Source: Pseudomonas sp.
GTDB taxonomy: Bacteria > Pseudomonadota > Gammaproteobacteria > Pseudomonadales > Pseudomonadaceae
Assembly (NCBI GenBank): GCA_003525045.1
Contig: DQGF01000116.1
Coordinates: forward strand, 1 to 5,581
Direction of reading: 5' to 3'
DNA: 5,581 nucleotides
The stretch's first letter is position 1, and the number at the start of each line of letters is the position of its first letter. Both the position numbers and the translations under genes were made by a program. A model generated the notes under the pieces. That model ran no database searches, was not told the DNA's origin, and worked only from the letters and a program-made list of their open reading frames with translations. This document shows positions 5,562 to 5,581 of this stretch, piece after piece.

Positions 5562-5581
5562 CCTGTGGGAGCGGGCTTGCT
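5562..5581. repeat. REP element, cut by the window end
   Basis: CCTGTGGGAGCGGGCTTGCT matches the first 20 bases of the REP consensus, in the opposite orientation to the copy at 10-37 and in the same orientation as the right arm at 1731-1756. The remaining CGCGAAG part would lie just beyond the window. The 63 bases between the terminator and this element (5499-5561) contain no gene or promoter I can support. Confidence 0.8.

Noticed and set aside
1..5581. CRISPR array, tRNA or rRNA gene, insertion sequence, toxin-antitoxin or phage genes
   Set aside because: No regularly spaced repeats, cloverleaf structures, transposase or phage-type proteins were seen on either strand. Apart from REP units the window is ordinary chromosomal sequence.

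Overview
The window looks like chromosomal DNA from a fluorescent-group Pseudomonas. The evidence is the GC-rich coding sequence with Pseudomonas-like codon use, the protein sequences themselves, and copies of the characteristic Pseudomonas REP element (TGTGGGAGCGGGCTTGCTCGCGAAG-like) in three of the four non-coding spaces. This taxonomic call comes from recognition, not from a database search.

Layout: (1) bases 1-78 are non-coding and hold a REP copy; (2) csdA (79-1284, +) and csdE (1281-1685, +) overlap by 4 bases (ATGA) and encode a type II cysteine desulfurase and its SufE-like sulfur acceptor; (3) an 89-base convergent spacer is almost filled by a large inverted REP pair (REPIN, 1689-1756); (4) tcdA (1775-2587, -) encodes the ct6A-forming tRNA dehydratase and has a clear -10 box and Shine-Dalgarno; (5) a 276-base divergent spacer (2588-2863) holds the tcdA promoter and a structured leader for the next gene; (6) a large bifunctional membrane protein gene (2864-5455, +) encodes a GH17 beta-1,3-glucan transferase/hydrolase-like domain fused to a family-2 glycosyltransferase (NdvB/NdvC-like); (7) a strong intrinsic terminator (5473-5498) and the beginning of another REP copy end the window.

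How the genes work together: CsdA and CsdE form a sulfur-mobilising pair, and TcdA (CsdL) is the known functional partner of this pair in Escherichia coli, where the three genes also sit together with tcdA convergent. The set therefore supports sulfur transfer and the cyclic t6A37 modification of ANN-decoding tRNAs. The glucan synthase gene is a separate transcription unit. It probably polymerises glucose from UDP-glucose on the cytoplasmic side and remodels the beta-glucan on the periplasmic side, supplying osmoregulated periplasmic or biofilm-associated glucans.

The four coding genes are recognisable housekeeping or envelope genes, and I do not see a novel defence or mobile system. The least explained part is the 5' leader of the glucan synthase gene. 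It contains a bulged 12-bp dyad, a second small hairpin over the ribosome binding site, short upstream reading frames and a possible AlgU-type -35 box.
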